Source: Amphibacillus indicireducens (GTDB taxonomy: Bacteria; Bacillota; Bacilli; Bacillales; Amphibacillaceae). Taken from it: a stretch of DNA of 25,737 bases. The notes under the pieces were generated by a model. The model saw only the letters and a program-made list of their open reading frames with translations. It was not told where the DNA came from and did not search any database. How positions within the stretch are numbered: the first letter of the stretch is position 1; every line of letters starts with the position of its first letter. Of the stretch, positions 8,676 through 16,754 are shown one piece after another. The stretch is from NCBI RefSeq assembly GCF_039539605.1, contig NZ_BAABDL010000028.1, forward strand, positions 1-25,737. Direction: 5' to 3'. The translations under genes and the position numbers were made by a program.

Positions 8676-9512
8676 TTAATCGATTAATAGATTTGCGCTA
8701 ATGTCCAACGACTGATACGAGTGGGTTAAAAACCCAAGAGAAATATAATCAACACCTGTGTCACGATAAGAAGCTAGATCACTTAACAGAATCCCCCCTG
8801 ATGCTTCTGTCACAATCCCATTTGGAACTAGTTTAATAAATTGCCTAATCTGGTCTGGGTGACAATTATCAAACATAATGACATCTACCTGTGCCTCGAC
8901 AGCCTCAATAACCTGTGCCATCGTTTCAGTTTCTACCTCAATTTTAATCATATGACCTGCCCGTTTTCTCACCTGCTCAACCGCTTGTTTAATTGAGCCT
9001 GCCCATTCAATATGATTATCTTTAATCATCACACCGTCATATAAACCGAAACGATGATTAAATCCACCGCCACAGCGAACCGCATATTTTTCTAACATTC
9101 TTAAGCCTGGTGTTGTTTTTCTCGTATCACAAATTCTAGTTTCTGAACAATTCAACTCTTGAACTGCTTGATTAGTTAATGTTGCTACCCCACTCATACG
9201 CTGGATTAAATTTAAGATAACCCGTTCTCCTTTTAGTAGATCGAGAACACTTCCTTTAACTACCGCCAGAATATCTCCCTGTTTTACTTGTGCACCATCT
9301 GATACATTTAAATGAATATCAATTGATTTATTTAGTAGAAGGAAACCAATCTTGATAATATCAACCCCAGAGAAAACACCTGCCTCTTTTGCCATCAGTA
9401 CTAATTGGCCTTCCTTTTGTTTAGGGATAATAAAATTTGTCGTTTGATCACCTTCCCCTAAGTCTTCAAGAAAAAAGTTTTCCAGCATTCTTTTAAGTTT
9501 TATTTGATTCAC
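8676..9512 (-). CDS. nadC: Nicotinate-nucleotide pyrophosphorylase (carboxylating), quinolinate phosphoribosyltransferase
   Basis: The 278-residue enzyme converts quinolinate and PRPP to nicotinate mononucleotide. Family motifs: FFLEDLGEGDQTT, LNLIQRMSGVAT, RICDTRKTTPGLRMLEKYA, GGGFNHRFGLYDGVMIKDNH, and VDVIMFDN, with EASGGI near the end. I kept the GTG start because MNQIKLKRMLENFFLED aligns with the Bacillus NadC N-terminus; the ribosome binding site is weak (TAAGGGCG, rather distant). First gene of the nadC-nadA pair. The nadB (L-aspartate oxidase) partner usually next to these genes is not in the window. Confidence 0.95.
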   Translation of the reverse strand: MNQIKLKRMLENFFLEDLGEGDQTTNFIIPKQKEGQLVLMAKEAGVFSGVDIIKIGFLLLNKSIDIHLNVSDGAQVKQGDILAVVKGSVLDLLKGERVILNLIQRMSGVATLTNQAVQELNCSETRICDTRKTTPGLRMLEKYAVRCGGGFNHRFGLYDGVMIKDNHIEWAGSIKQAVEQVRKRAGHMIKIEVETETMAQVIEAVEAQVDVIMFDNCHPDQIRQFIKLVPNGIVTEASGGILLSDLASYRDTGVDYISLGFLTHSYQSLDISANLLID

Positions 9513-9542
9513 AATAATTAGTCACGCCCTTAACTATTCATC

Positions 9543-9552
9543 TGTCTTGTCA
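9543..9552. promoter_or_regulatory. Candidate NiaR (NadR/YrxA) operator ahead of nadC
   Basis: TGTCTTGTCA lies 31 bp upstream of nadC and resembles the TGTCTTGACA core I recall for NiaR, the niacin-responsive repressor of nad genes in Bacilli. It follows a possible TTGAAT -35 and weak -10 on the minus strand. The remainder of the 355-bp gap 9513-9867 is T-rich and holds the xylanase control region. Confidence 0.35.
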
Positions 9553-9758
9553 TCTATCTTTACATAGTTTCTGCTACAATTCAAGTCCTTTTATTATTTA
9601 CAAACTATTGTATCAATCAGACAAAATCATACTTTTAGGCTATCACCATACTACCACTTATTTACTTTTTAAGGTTTTCTCTTTAATTCATAAGTGTTTT
9701 TTCCGGTTTTTTTACTTTTTTAAACTTAAAAATAAGTTACAGTTGAATTGAGTAGTCA

Positions 9759-9773
9759 TTGGAAACGTTTACA
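9759..9773 (+). promoter_or_regulatory. cre site (CcpA operator) upstream of the xylanase gene
   Basis: TTGGAAACGTTTACA matches the cre consensus WTGNAANCGNWWNCA at every defined position. It lies 95 bp before the xylanase start and overlaps a weak promoter candidate (TTGAGT at 9748-9753, TACAAA at 9770-9775). Carbon catabolite repression of the xylanase is the direct prediction. Confidence 0.85.
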
Positions 9774-9867
9774 AAATAATTGGAGGTGAACTTGTTTAAA
9801 AAAGCTATTAATTGACTACTTACAGAAGCATCTGATCAAAACCCAAAAAAATGAGGAGGAAGACCAT

Positions 9868-10953
9868 TTGAAACGAATCAAAAGATCATTGTTTGTCGGT
9901 ATTTTGGCTTTTCTAGTGCTAGGAATATCAGCAGTAACTGTATATGCTGCAATTACAAGTAATGAAATTGGTACTCATGATGGCTATGACTATGAATTTT
10001 GGAAAGACGCTGGTGGTTCTGGAAGTATGACTCTTAATAGTGGTGGAAGTTTTAGTGCAAATTGGAGCAACGTTAACAACATCTTATTCCGTAAAGGAAA
10101 GAAATTTGATGAAACACAGACACACCAACAGATCGGTAACATGTCAATTGACTTTGGTGTTAATTATCAGCCACAAGGAAACTCTTATTTAACAGTTTAT
10201 GGCTGGACAGTTGATCCACTTGTTGAATATTATATCGTCGACAGTTGGGGGAACTGGAGACCACCTGGAGCAAATGCAAAAGGAACAGTCTATGTCGATG
10301 GTGACACATACGATATTTATGAAACAACACGGGTTAACCAACCATCAATCATTGGCAATACAACATTCCAACAATACTGGAGCGTTAGAAGAAATAAACG
10401 GACAGAAGGAACGATTTCTGTCAGCGATCACTTTAATGCTTGGGAAAGCCATGGCATGCCAATGGGCAAAATGTATGAAGTGGCTTTAACAATCGAAGGC
10501 TACCAGAGCAGTGGTTCTGCCGACGTCTATCAAAACAACTTAAATATTGGTGGCGGTGGAAATGGTGGTGGCGGTGATCACGGAAACGGGCAAGTCACAC
10601 GAATTGAAGCTGAATCAATGACACTATCAGGCACATATGCAGGAACAATTAGCTCACCATTTAGTGGTGTCGCCTTATATGCTAACAACGATTCTGTTAA
10701 ATTCAATCAGTATTTTGCAAGTAACAATCATCGTTTTTCATTAAGAGGCGCGTCGAATAATAGTAATATGGCTCGTGTAGATTTAAAGATTGGTGGTCAA
10801 ACACTCGGGACATTCTACTTCGGCGATCAATATCCAGCAGTTTACACGATTGATAACGTCTATCATGGAACTGGTAATCAAGAAGTTGAATTAATTGTTA
10901 CCGCCGATGACGGTACTTGGGACGCCTATATTGATTATCTAGAAATTCACTAA
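9868..10953 (+). CDS. Secreted endo-1,4-beta-xylanase, GH11 with C-terminal CBM36
   Basis: A 361-residue secreted enzyme that cuts internal bonds in xylan. A Sec signal peptide (residues 1-27, likely cleavage after VYA) is followed by a GH11 domain (about 28-226), a GGGGNGGGG linker (about 228-240) and a CBM36 (about 244-361; IEAESMTLSG, LRGASNNSNMARVDLKIGG, TADDGTWDAYIDYLE), a calcium-dependent xylan-binding module. Catalytic glutamates are E120 (PLVEYYIVDSWG) and E210 (LTIEGYQSSG). The residue equivalent to Asn35 of B. circulans xylanase is Asn (N71), usual for neutral to alkaline enzymes. TTG is the start, 7 bp after GAGGAGGA. The same domain pair is known from alkaliphilic Bacillus xylanases. 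Likely repressed through the cre site. Confidence 0.95.
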   Translation: MKRIKRSLFVGILAFLVLGISAVTVYAAITSNEIGTHDGYDYEFWKDAGGSGSMTLNSGGSFSANWSNVNNILFRKGKKFDETQTHQQIGNMSIDFGVNYQPQGNSYLTVYGWTVDPLVEYYIVDSWGNWRPPGANAKGTVYVDGDTYDIYETTRVNQPSIIGNTTFQQYWSVRRNKRTEGTISVSDHFNAWESHGMPMGKMYEVALTIEGYQSSGSADVYQNNLNIGGGGNGGGGDHGNGQVTRIEAESMTLSGTYAGTISSPFSGVALYANNDSVKFNQYFASNNHRFSLRGASNNSNMARVDLKIGGQTLGTFYFGDQYPAVYTIDNVYHGTGNQEVELIVTADDGTWDAYIDYLEIH

Positions 10954-10962
10954 AACAAGATC

Positions 10963-11000
10963 ACATCTCAGTATGAAAGTTTCATGCTGAGATGTTTTTT
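10963..11000 (+). terminator. Terminator of the xylanase gene
   Basis: A 16-bp stem with one mismatch (10963-10978 with 10980-10995) is followed by a run of six T. Confidence 0.9.
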
Positions 11001-11081
11001 ATCTGTTTATTTGTTCATATAAATAACTAATAAATTCACCTTAAATTAACTATAATAGTTCCCTATTCGAATTCGTTAGTG

Positions 11082-11087
11082 TATAAT
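11082..11087 (+). promoter_or_regulatory. Candidate -10 element for the CNNM/CBS gene
   Basis: TATAAT lies 48 bp before the GTG start. The hexamer 17 bp upstream (TTCCCT) is a poor -35, so the promoter assignment is tentative. Confidence 0.35.
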
Positions 11088-11135
11088 AAAAATAATTAAC
11101 TATATTTTATTGGCAACAATAAGGAGGAAGTTTTC

Positions 11136-12377
11136 GTGATCATTGCGATCATCTTTTTATTATTCGCTTCTTTTTTCTTTTCTGGAAGCGAAACAGCTCT
11201 TACGTCAACAAATCGAATCAAATTGCAGTCTAAGATTAAGAATGGCGATAAAAAATCGGAAAAGTTGCTCCATTTAGTTTCTCGTCCAAACGAGTTTATT
11301 ACGGGGATTCTAATTGGAAATAACATTGCTAATATTATTCTGCCTGCTCTAGTAACTACAATCGCAATTGAGCAAGGCTATAGCGTTGGGATTGCAACTG
11401 CAATTCTAACTGTTGTGATCATCCTTACTGCTGAGATTATTCCGAAATCTATTGCAGCTGCTTTTCCTGAAAAAATTTCATATGCCGTTTTTCCCTTTAT
11501 CAATGTGATTCTTTTCATCTTGAAGCCAATTACGTTTTTGATTAATAAACTGACAAGTTTCATCACAAAAGTTTTATCAAAAAATACACCTGAGAATATC
11601 TCTGTGTCTAAAGAAGAATTACGTGCGATAATTGATATTGCAGATGCAGAAGGAATGCTAGAACGGGATGAGTCAAACCGAATTAAGGGTGTGCTAGACT
11701 TTCATAATCTGAATATTAAAGATGTCTTAAAAACACCAAGAATTGAAATTGTTGCTATTCCTAACACATCAGATTATAACGACGTAAAAGAAGTTATATT
11801 ACAAAACCCTTTCTCTAGATATCCAGTTTACGATGAAGGTATTGATAATATTATCGGGGTGCTTCATGCGAAAGACTTTATTCATTGGTCCCTCATCCCT
11901 GAAAAGCCACTAGTAGAGGTCATTGATACAGAACCTCTAATTGCTTATGAATTTCACTCAATTCAGCGGGTGTTTAGGCAAATGACTAAAGAGAAGAAAC
12001 ATATGGCGATTGTACTCGATGAGTATGGTGGAACTGAAGGAATCATCACTCACGAGGATATTATTGAGACGATGATTGGTCTTGAGATTGAAGATGAAAC
12101 CGACTTAGAAAGTGGTTTGTTAATTGAAAAATTAACAGAAACAGAAATTATCTGCGATGGAAAAATCACACTCCACCACTTAAATTCTATTTTTGGTACA
12201 GATATTCCCGAAGAAGACGATGTACTGGCCGCTTATTTACTAAAAACATTAAATAATATACCGAAAAAAAATGAAGTGATCGAGGTTGATGAGTTAACAT
12301 TTAAAGTATTAAATGTTAACGGGAGGACGATCGAAAAAGTACAAATTATTAAACAAATACCTGAAACTGAAGAGTAA
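11136..12377 (+). CDS. CNNM (DUF21)/CBS-pair/CorC_HlyC family membrane protein
   Basis: A 413-residue protein, often annotated hemolysin C; family members such as B. subtilis YhdP (MpfA) act in Mg2+ efflux. Seen: an N-terminal membrane domain with the SGSETALTSTNRIKL motif and hydrophobic spans (about 1-18, 52-80, 86-105, 115-140), an acidic-helix segment, a CBS pair at about 195-310 (IIGVLHAKDFIHW; LDEYGGTEGIITHEDI) and a C-terminal CorC/HlyC domain (about 325-405) ending near GRTIEKVQII. GTG start 8 bp after AAGGAGG. Somewhat shorter than the 430-460 residues of B. subtilis paralogues, mainly at the two ends. Substrate (Mg2+ or another cation) is inferred from family only. Confidence 0.88.
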   Translation: MIIAIIFLLFASFFFSGSETALTSTNRIKLQSKIKNGDKKSEKLLHLVSRPNEFITGILIGNNIANIILPALVTTIAIEQGYSVGIATAILTVVIILTAEIIPKSIAAAFPEKISYAVFPFINVILFILKPITFLINKLTSFITKVLSKNTPENISVSKEELRAIIDIADAEGMLERDESNRIKGVLDFHNLNIKDVLKTPRIEIVAIPNTSDYNDVKEVILQNPFSRYPVYDEGIDNIIGVLHAKDFIHWSLIPEKPLVEVIDTEPLIAYEFHSIQRVFRQMTKEKKHMAIVLDEYGGTEGIITHEDIIETMIGLEIEDETDLESGLLIEKLTETEIICDGKITLHHLNSIFGTDIPEEDDVLAAYLLKTLNNIPKKNEVIEVDELTFKVLNVNGRTIEKVQIIKQIPETEE

Positions 12378-12460
12378 TCGAATCAAGTTAACCGATAAGA
12401 TTACATAATCAATCATTTAAGGTAAATGAATTTTTATAACTTAATAACGGCTACGAGCTG

Positions 12461-12512
12461 TAACCCCCACTTAGATAAATCAAATCTGATTAAACTATCT
12501 ATAGTGGGGTTA
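12461..12512. other. Stem-loop between the CNNM/CBS gene and the MATE gene
   Basis: TAACCCCCACTTAGATA (12461-12477) pairs with TATCTATAGTGGGGTTA (12496-12512), with one bulged C and a small internal loop. No T run follows directly. It precedes the terminator at 12531-12566, so the two may form a leader or a double terminator. Confidence 0.6.
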
Positions 12513-12530
12513 TTTAAATCAATGAGCGTT

Positions 12531-12566
12531 AAGATGATCTTGGTTTACCCCAAGATCATCTTTTTA
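12531..12566 (+). terminator. Intrinsic terminator upstream of the MATE gene
   Basis: A 12-bp perfect stem (AGATGATCTTGG, 12532-12543, with 12550-12561) is followed by five T. It could end the CNNM/CBS transcript or act as an attenuator for the MATE gene, whose start codon is only 46 bp downstream. Confidence 0.85.
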
Positions 12567-12612
12567 TCATGATAAATACAAAACATTCTATTTTAAACAG
12601 TGAGGTGTAATT

Positions 12613-14025
12613 ATGGGTAAAGATATGACGTCAGGAAATCCTTTAAAATTAATTTTGTTTTTTGCTTTTCCTATGTTGATTGGAAACGTCTTTCAACAAT
12701 TTTATAATATGGCAGATACACTAATTGTAAGTCAAACACTCGGTATGAATGCCTTAGCGGCCGTCGGATCAACCGGAAGTGTAAACTTTTTAATACTTGG
12801 TCTTGCAATTGGTATTACCGCTGGATTATCTGTTATTACCGCCCAACGATTTGGGCGAAAAGACATTGATGGCTTGAGAAGAAGTCTTGGTTCTAGTTTA
12901 ATTATTATTATCATTGCTAGCGCAATATTAACTTATTTTGCAACAACAAACACAAGAGAAATTTTAGAATTAATGCAAACACCACCTGAAATTATTGATC
13001 AAGCATATGACTATTTAGTCGTGATCTTCGGTGGTATTGGTATCACGGTGGTGTTCAATTACCTTTCTAACATATTGAGAGCGATTGGCGATAGCCGAAC
13101 ACCATTAATCTTCTTAATTATTGCATCAATTTTAAACGTGATCTTAGACTATACATTCATTTTAGTCTTTAATATGAATGTTGAAGGTGCGGGTTATGCA
13201 ACAGTGATTTCACAAATTGTCGCAACGATTCTTTGTTTAGTCTATATTAAACGACGTGTGCCGATTTTGAGAATTTATAAAAAAGATTGGACATTAGATT
13301 GGGCTGAGTATAAAGAACACTTGCGCATCGGACTTCCATTCGGTTTCCAATATTCAATTATTGCCTTTGGAACGATTGCCGTTCAAATTACATTAAACCG
13401 ACTAGGCGCTGTATCTGTTGCAGCTTACACTGCCTCATCAAAAATTGATCAGCTCCTAACGATGCCTCTTCAAACAATTGGTGTTGCAATCTCAACTTAT
13501 GTTGCTCAAAACTTTGGAGCTGGCAAATTTGATCGAATCAAACAAGGGGTTCGAGCAATTGTAAAAATTACTTTAGTGTATAGCGTATCCATTGGCCTCA
13601 TTCTCTGGTTCTTCGGACGAACGTTGGCGACAATGTTTGTCGATGGAAATAATGAGGCTGTATTAAGCTTAGCAGAGCAGTTTTTTAGAATTCAAGCTCC
13701 ATTTTATTCATTCTTAGCTCTCGTGTTCGTCCTTAGATTGGCATTACAAGGGCTTGGCAATAGTTTTGCACCAACACTTGCTGGTGCAATGGAGCTAGTT
13801 GCTCGTATTTTTGGTGCAATTATTCTCTCTAAGTTATTCGGTTTCAGTGGAGCAATCATGTCGAACCCACTTGCTTGGATTAGTGCCGTTCTTATCTTAG
13901 TTCCAACCTACTTCTCAACGGAACGATTAATTACAAATGAGCCAAGCCCACTTGCAAGAAGATTCGCTTTTGGCTCAAAAGAAGTGGTTCGAACAGTTCA
14001 ATTAGAAGAAAGCAAACAGCCCTAA
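12613..14025 (+). CDS. MATE family multidrug/organic-cation efflux transporter
   Basis: A 470-residue inner membrane protein with about twelve hydrophobic spans in two related halves. The NVFQQFYNMADTLIVSQTLG motif in the first span, VNFLILGLAIGITAGLSVI, and IGLPFGFQYS at the start of the second half are typical of the NorM/DinF-like MatE fold. Transporters of this family export cationic drugs or metabolites by Na+ or H+ antiport. GAGGTG lies 8 bp ahead of ATG. It is monocistronic, ending at a terminator shared with the convergent sodC gene. The substrate cannot be read from sequence. Confidence 0.93.
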   Translation: MGKDMTSGNPLKLILFFAFPMLIGNVFQQFYNMADTLIVSQTLGMNALAAVGSTGSVNFLILGLAIGITAGLSVITAQRFGRKDIDGLRRSLGSSLIIIIIASAILTYFATTNTREILELMQTPPEIIDQAYDYLVVIFGGIGITVVFNYLSNILRAIGDSRTPLIFLIIASILNVILDYTFILVFNMNVEGAGYATVISQIVATILCLVYIKRRVPILRIYKKDWTLDWAEYKEHLRIGLPFGFQYSIIAFGTIAVQITLNRLGAVSVAAYTASSKIDQLLTMPLQTIGVAISTYVAQNFGAGKFDRIKQGVRAIVKITLVYSVSIGLILWFFGRTLATMFVDGNNEAVLSLAEQFFRIQAPFYSFLALVFVLRLALQGLGNSFAPTLAGAMELVARIFGAIILSKLFGFSGAIMSNPLAWISAVLILVPTYFSTERLITNEPSPLARRFAFGSKEVVRTVQLEESKQP

Positions 14026-14026
14026 A

Positions 14027-14059
14027 AAAAAGCAGATTTGGTAATCAAATCTGCTTTTT
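14027..14059. terminator. Bidirectional terminator between the MATE gene and sodC
   Basis: A 14-bp perfect stem (14027-14040 with 14046-14059), a short loop, and A/T runs on both sides lie between the convergent genes. Confidence 0.9.
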
Positions 14060-14073
14060 ATTTGTAATTTTCA

Positions 14074-14658
14074 CTACTCGCCAATCACACCACATGCAAT
14101 GCGTGCACCTGCATTTCCTGCTGGCTGTGAGATATAGTCATCTGGATCGGCATGAATCACTAATGATGTTCCTTCATCAGTAAATAATGTATTTTGACCA
14201 TCAGGATTTAGCGTGACTAGCGGAGCCTCTACTTCCACAGAGACCGTGCCATCTTCTGTTACTGTTATATTTTCAAGATCACCAGCGTGTGGCCCTTCTG
14301 GATGGTCAAAACCGTGTTTACTATTTGTCGGATTATAGTGGGATCCTGCTGATTCAAAATCTGGTGGCACACAAGCGCCACGATCGTGAATATGAAAACC
14401 ATGCACACCAGGCGGTAGGTTATCACCCACTAATTTAATCTTCACACCACCAGTTTTTTGCTCGCTCAGAGTAGCTGTTGCAACTTGCATACCCTCTTGA
14501 TTAATAAGCGTGACGACAACGTCATCTACAGTTGCACCTACTTCAACAGCTTCTTGCTCTAATTCTGTATCACCTTCACGATCACCTGTAAGCTGACAGC
14601 CGCTTAAAAACATCAGTGCCAGTGCGCAGATGAACAACCATTTGACTGCTCGTTTCAA
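14074..14658 (-). CDS. sodC: Cu,Zn superoxide dismutase-like lipoprotein
   Basis: A secreted lipid-anchored protein predicted to dismutate superoxide outside the membrane. The signal peptide ends in the lipobox LSGC, and the SodC fold follows. Ligands all appear present, numbered from the longer GTG-started frame: Cu H95 and H97 (GFHIHD), bridging H113 (GSHYNP), Zn H121, H130 and D133 (KHGFDHPEGPHAGD), Cu H175 (VIHAD); disulfide C102-C195 and active-site R192 (GARIACG). The frame is open from a GTG at 14676, but I chose the TTG at 14656-14658, 8 bp after AAGGGAG, giving 194 residues. The start is moderately certain. It lies downstream of, and on the same strand as, the chemoreceptor gene, separated by a terminator. 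Confidence 0.9.
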   Translation of the reverse strand: MKRAVKWLFICALALMFLSGCQLTGDREGDTELEQEAVEVGATVDDVVVTLINQEGMQVATATLSEQKTGGVKIKLVGDNLPPGVHGFHIHDRGACVPPDFESAGSHYNPTNSKHGFDHPEGPHAGDLENITVTEDGTVSVEVEAPLVTLNPDGQNTLFTDEGTSLVIHADPDDYISQPAGNAGARIACGVIGE

Positions 14659-14735
14659 GAAGATCACTCCCTTCACTCATGTATTTTTTTCACTACTAGT
14701 CTAGTCAAGCTGAACATTACTTAATCAATTTTTTT

Positions 14736-14785
14736 CAAAATAAAAATGAAATTGGTCTCCAATTGATGCAAACCAATTTCATTTT
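14736..14785 (-). terminator. Terminator of the chemoreceptor gene
   Basis: A 14-bp perfect stem (14743-14756 with 14772-14785) and 15-nt loop are followed on the minus strand by TTTATTTT, 43 bp after the chemoreceptor stop codon. Confidence 0.75.
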
Positions 14786-14828
14786 GTTTCGTAACTTTAA
14801 GATTAGAGCTGTTTACCATTTGATTCAA

Positions 14829-16547
14829 TCATATTTTAAACTGCTCAACAAAATTACTGAGAGCTTGGCTCGATTCAAATAATGTTTGTGCCCTACTTGC
14901 GATTTGCTCCATCGTACTCGATGTTTGTTCAACTGATGACGTCGTTTCTTCAACGCCCGCTGCTGACTGTTGTGATATTGAGGCAATTTCTTGAACAGCC
15001 TGATTGACAGAGCCAGAATCTCGACTGAGAATTGCTAAATTAGAAATGACCGACTTCACATTGTCTGTCATCGTTCCAATTGCTTGTTCAATCGCATTAA
15101 AGTGAACACCAGTTAATTTAATATCTTCCGTTCCCTGACGCACTTCATCATAACTTTGCTTCAGCGCCAATGAAACAGCCTTCGTCTCCGTCTGATTATC
15201 CTGAACAATCGCCGTAATCTCACTGACCGAATCATTCACCTCTTCAGCCAATTTACGTACCTCATTCGCCACTACGTTAAAACCTAAACCATGCTCTCCA
15301 GCACGGGCTGCTTCAATCGACGCATTTAACGCCAATAAATTCGTCTGTTCCGAAATATCTCTAATGACAGAAATCAGCTTCGTAATTTGTGTCGCTTGAC
15401 GATCAAGTCCTTCCAATTGAACGATGACATTTTGCACAATTTGATCAATCACATTCATTTGTTCAACGGATTTTTTCATGAAAAATTGTCCCTGATCTGT
15501 TTCCGCTTGCACACTCGTTAGCGAGCCCTGAATCGTTTCATTAGTCTGATCGATATCAGCAATTTTTTCAACAAAAGTAGTCATCATGTTAGCTAGCTGA
15601 TAAGCAACAGTTGCCTGTGTTTCTGACCCTGAAGCAACCTCTTCCATTGTGGCAGCGATCTGTTGTGTACCTGACTTAACGTCTTCTGCCGATTGATTTA
15701 ACTGCTCACTTTGACGATCAACAACACCAGACGTTTGTTTAATCGACTCAGTCATCTGTCTTAATTGTAAACGCATTTGGTTAATCGTTTGATTGAGTCG
15801 ACCAATCTCATCATTTCCTTGCAAATGATTGCTTGTTTCAGTTAGATCACCCGTTGCAATTCGCTCACTTGCTCTAACGACTTTTTGTAGTCGGTTAGAA
15901 ACGTGGCGACTAATAATCAAGACTAAAACAACAGCAATCACAATCGCAACAAACATACTAACTAATAAAATGAGTTGCGCAAAAACTTGGCTCTGATTAG
16001 CATTTTCAAGTGCAAGATCCCGATCCGCTACAATTAAATCGCGTAAATTTTCTAACTGAGAAATCGTCTCTTCTGTTAATTGAATATATCGATTACTATG
16101 TAGTCGCATCACAAATTCCCGATTGCCACTAACCGTCATAAATTCCTGATAAAGCATTTCAGTCAATTGCTCATTTAACGACGTGATTGTAGTTAAATGA
16201 GCAGTTTGCTGTTCACTCGTCATTTGTCCAGTCAATTTGTCAATCTGCTCAACAATCTCATGGTCCTTCGCATCAACATCATCTATGTAATTTTGACTTC
16301 CGAACTGAGCGTATCCCATCACAGATAACGCTTTTGACTGAATCAGGTCATTTAATTCATTAACCAGAAGTGCACGATCAGAATCCCGATTAAGGATCTC
16401 CATATCTTGATTTGTTTGATGAATTGCTCTTGAGACTAAGGTTGTTGCTGTAATTAACAAGATAAAAATCACAATTAAAATTAGACCGTATTTCCATGCA
16501 ATGGATAGACGGCTTAAATTAAATCGGTTCCAGTTCTTTTTCTTCAT
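14829..16547 (-). CDS. Methyl-accepting chemotaxis protein
   Basis: A 572-residue transmembrane receptor that signals through CheW/CheA. It has TM1 (about 18-38), a helical extracellular sensor of about 150 residues rich in Gln/Asn/Glu, TM2 (about 190-214), a HAMP domain (about 215-267) and a long signalling coiled coil. The highly conserved tip, with ISEQTNLLALNASIEAARAGE, lies at about 399-420. Methylation-type Gln/Glu pairs flank it on both helices. The sensor resembles four-helix-bundle types, but I see no ligand signature. AAGGGGGA lies 9 bp ahead of ATG. No other chemotaxis gene is nearby, so it is an orphan receptor. A terminator-like hairpin sits just before the ribosome binding site. 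Confidence 0.95.
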   Translation of the reverse strand: MKKKNWNRFNLSRLSIAWKYGLILIVIFILLITATTLVSRAIHQTNQDMEILNRDSDRALLVNELNDLIQSKALSVMGYAQFGSQNYIDDVDAKDHEIVEQIDKLTGQMTSEQQTAHLTTITSLNEQLTEMLYQEFMTVSGNREFVMRLHSNRYIQLTEETISQLENLRDLIVADRDLALENANQSQVFAQLILLVSMFVAIVIAVVLVLIISRHVSNRLQKVVRASERIATGDLTETSNHLQGNDEIGRLNQTINQMRLQLRQMTESIKQTSGVVDRQSEQLNQSAEDVKSGTQQIAATMEEVASGSETQATVAYQLANMMTTFVEKIADIDQTNETIQGSLTSVQAETDQGQFFMKKSVEQMNVIDQIVQNVIVQLEGLDRQATQITKLISVIRDISEQTNLLALNASIEAARAGEHGLGFNVVANEVRKLAEEVNDSVSEITAIVQDNQTETKAVSLALKQSYDEVRQGTEDIKLTGVHFNAIEQAIGTMTDNVKSVISNLAILSRDSGSVNQAVQEIASISQQSAAGVEETTSSVEQTSSTMEQIASRAQTLFESSQALSNFVEQFKI

Positions 16548-16561
16548 CTTTCCCAGTCCCC

Positions 16562-16595
16562 CTTAACAAAAAAAGCACTACCTAACAGTAGTGTT
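16562..16595 (-). terminator. Terminator-like hairpin in the chemoreceptor leader
   Basis: On the minus strand CACTAC and GTAGTG (16576-16581/16588-16593, extended by two pairs) form a hairpin followed by a run of seven T, and the chemoreceptor ribosome binding site begins almost immediately after. It could be an attenuator in the leader or a second terminator for the upstream gene. Confidence 0.55.
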
Positions 16596-16711
16596 CAAAA
16601 ATAATCGTGAAAAGCAATCACATTTCCTTATTAGTAGACTAGCAAAGGAAGATGAAGTTTTAGTTAACGAATTGTAAATTTAACGTTAACAATAGGTAAA
16701 TAGACTTAGTC

Positions 16712-16749
16712 AAAAAATACCCCTGATTACCTCATTCGATAATCAGGGG
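16712..16749 (-). terminator. Terminator of the aldo/keto reductase gene
   Basis: CCCCTGATTA (16720-16729) and TAATCAGGGG (16740-16749) form a 10-bp perfect stem, followed on the minus strand by TATTTTTTG, directly after the stop codon. Confidence 0.9.
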
Positions 16750-16754
16750 CGGTT

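Noticed and set aside
12430..12512. Known riboswitch (guanidine, fluoride, Mn2+) upstream of the MATE gene
   Set aside because: None of the conserved motifs of those classes that I know is present; only unassigned hairpins remain.
16600..16700. SigD-type promoter for the chemoreceptor gene
   Set aside because: A TAAA followed after 15 bp by GCTAGTCT matches the GCCGATAT half poorly.
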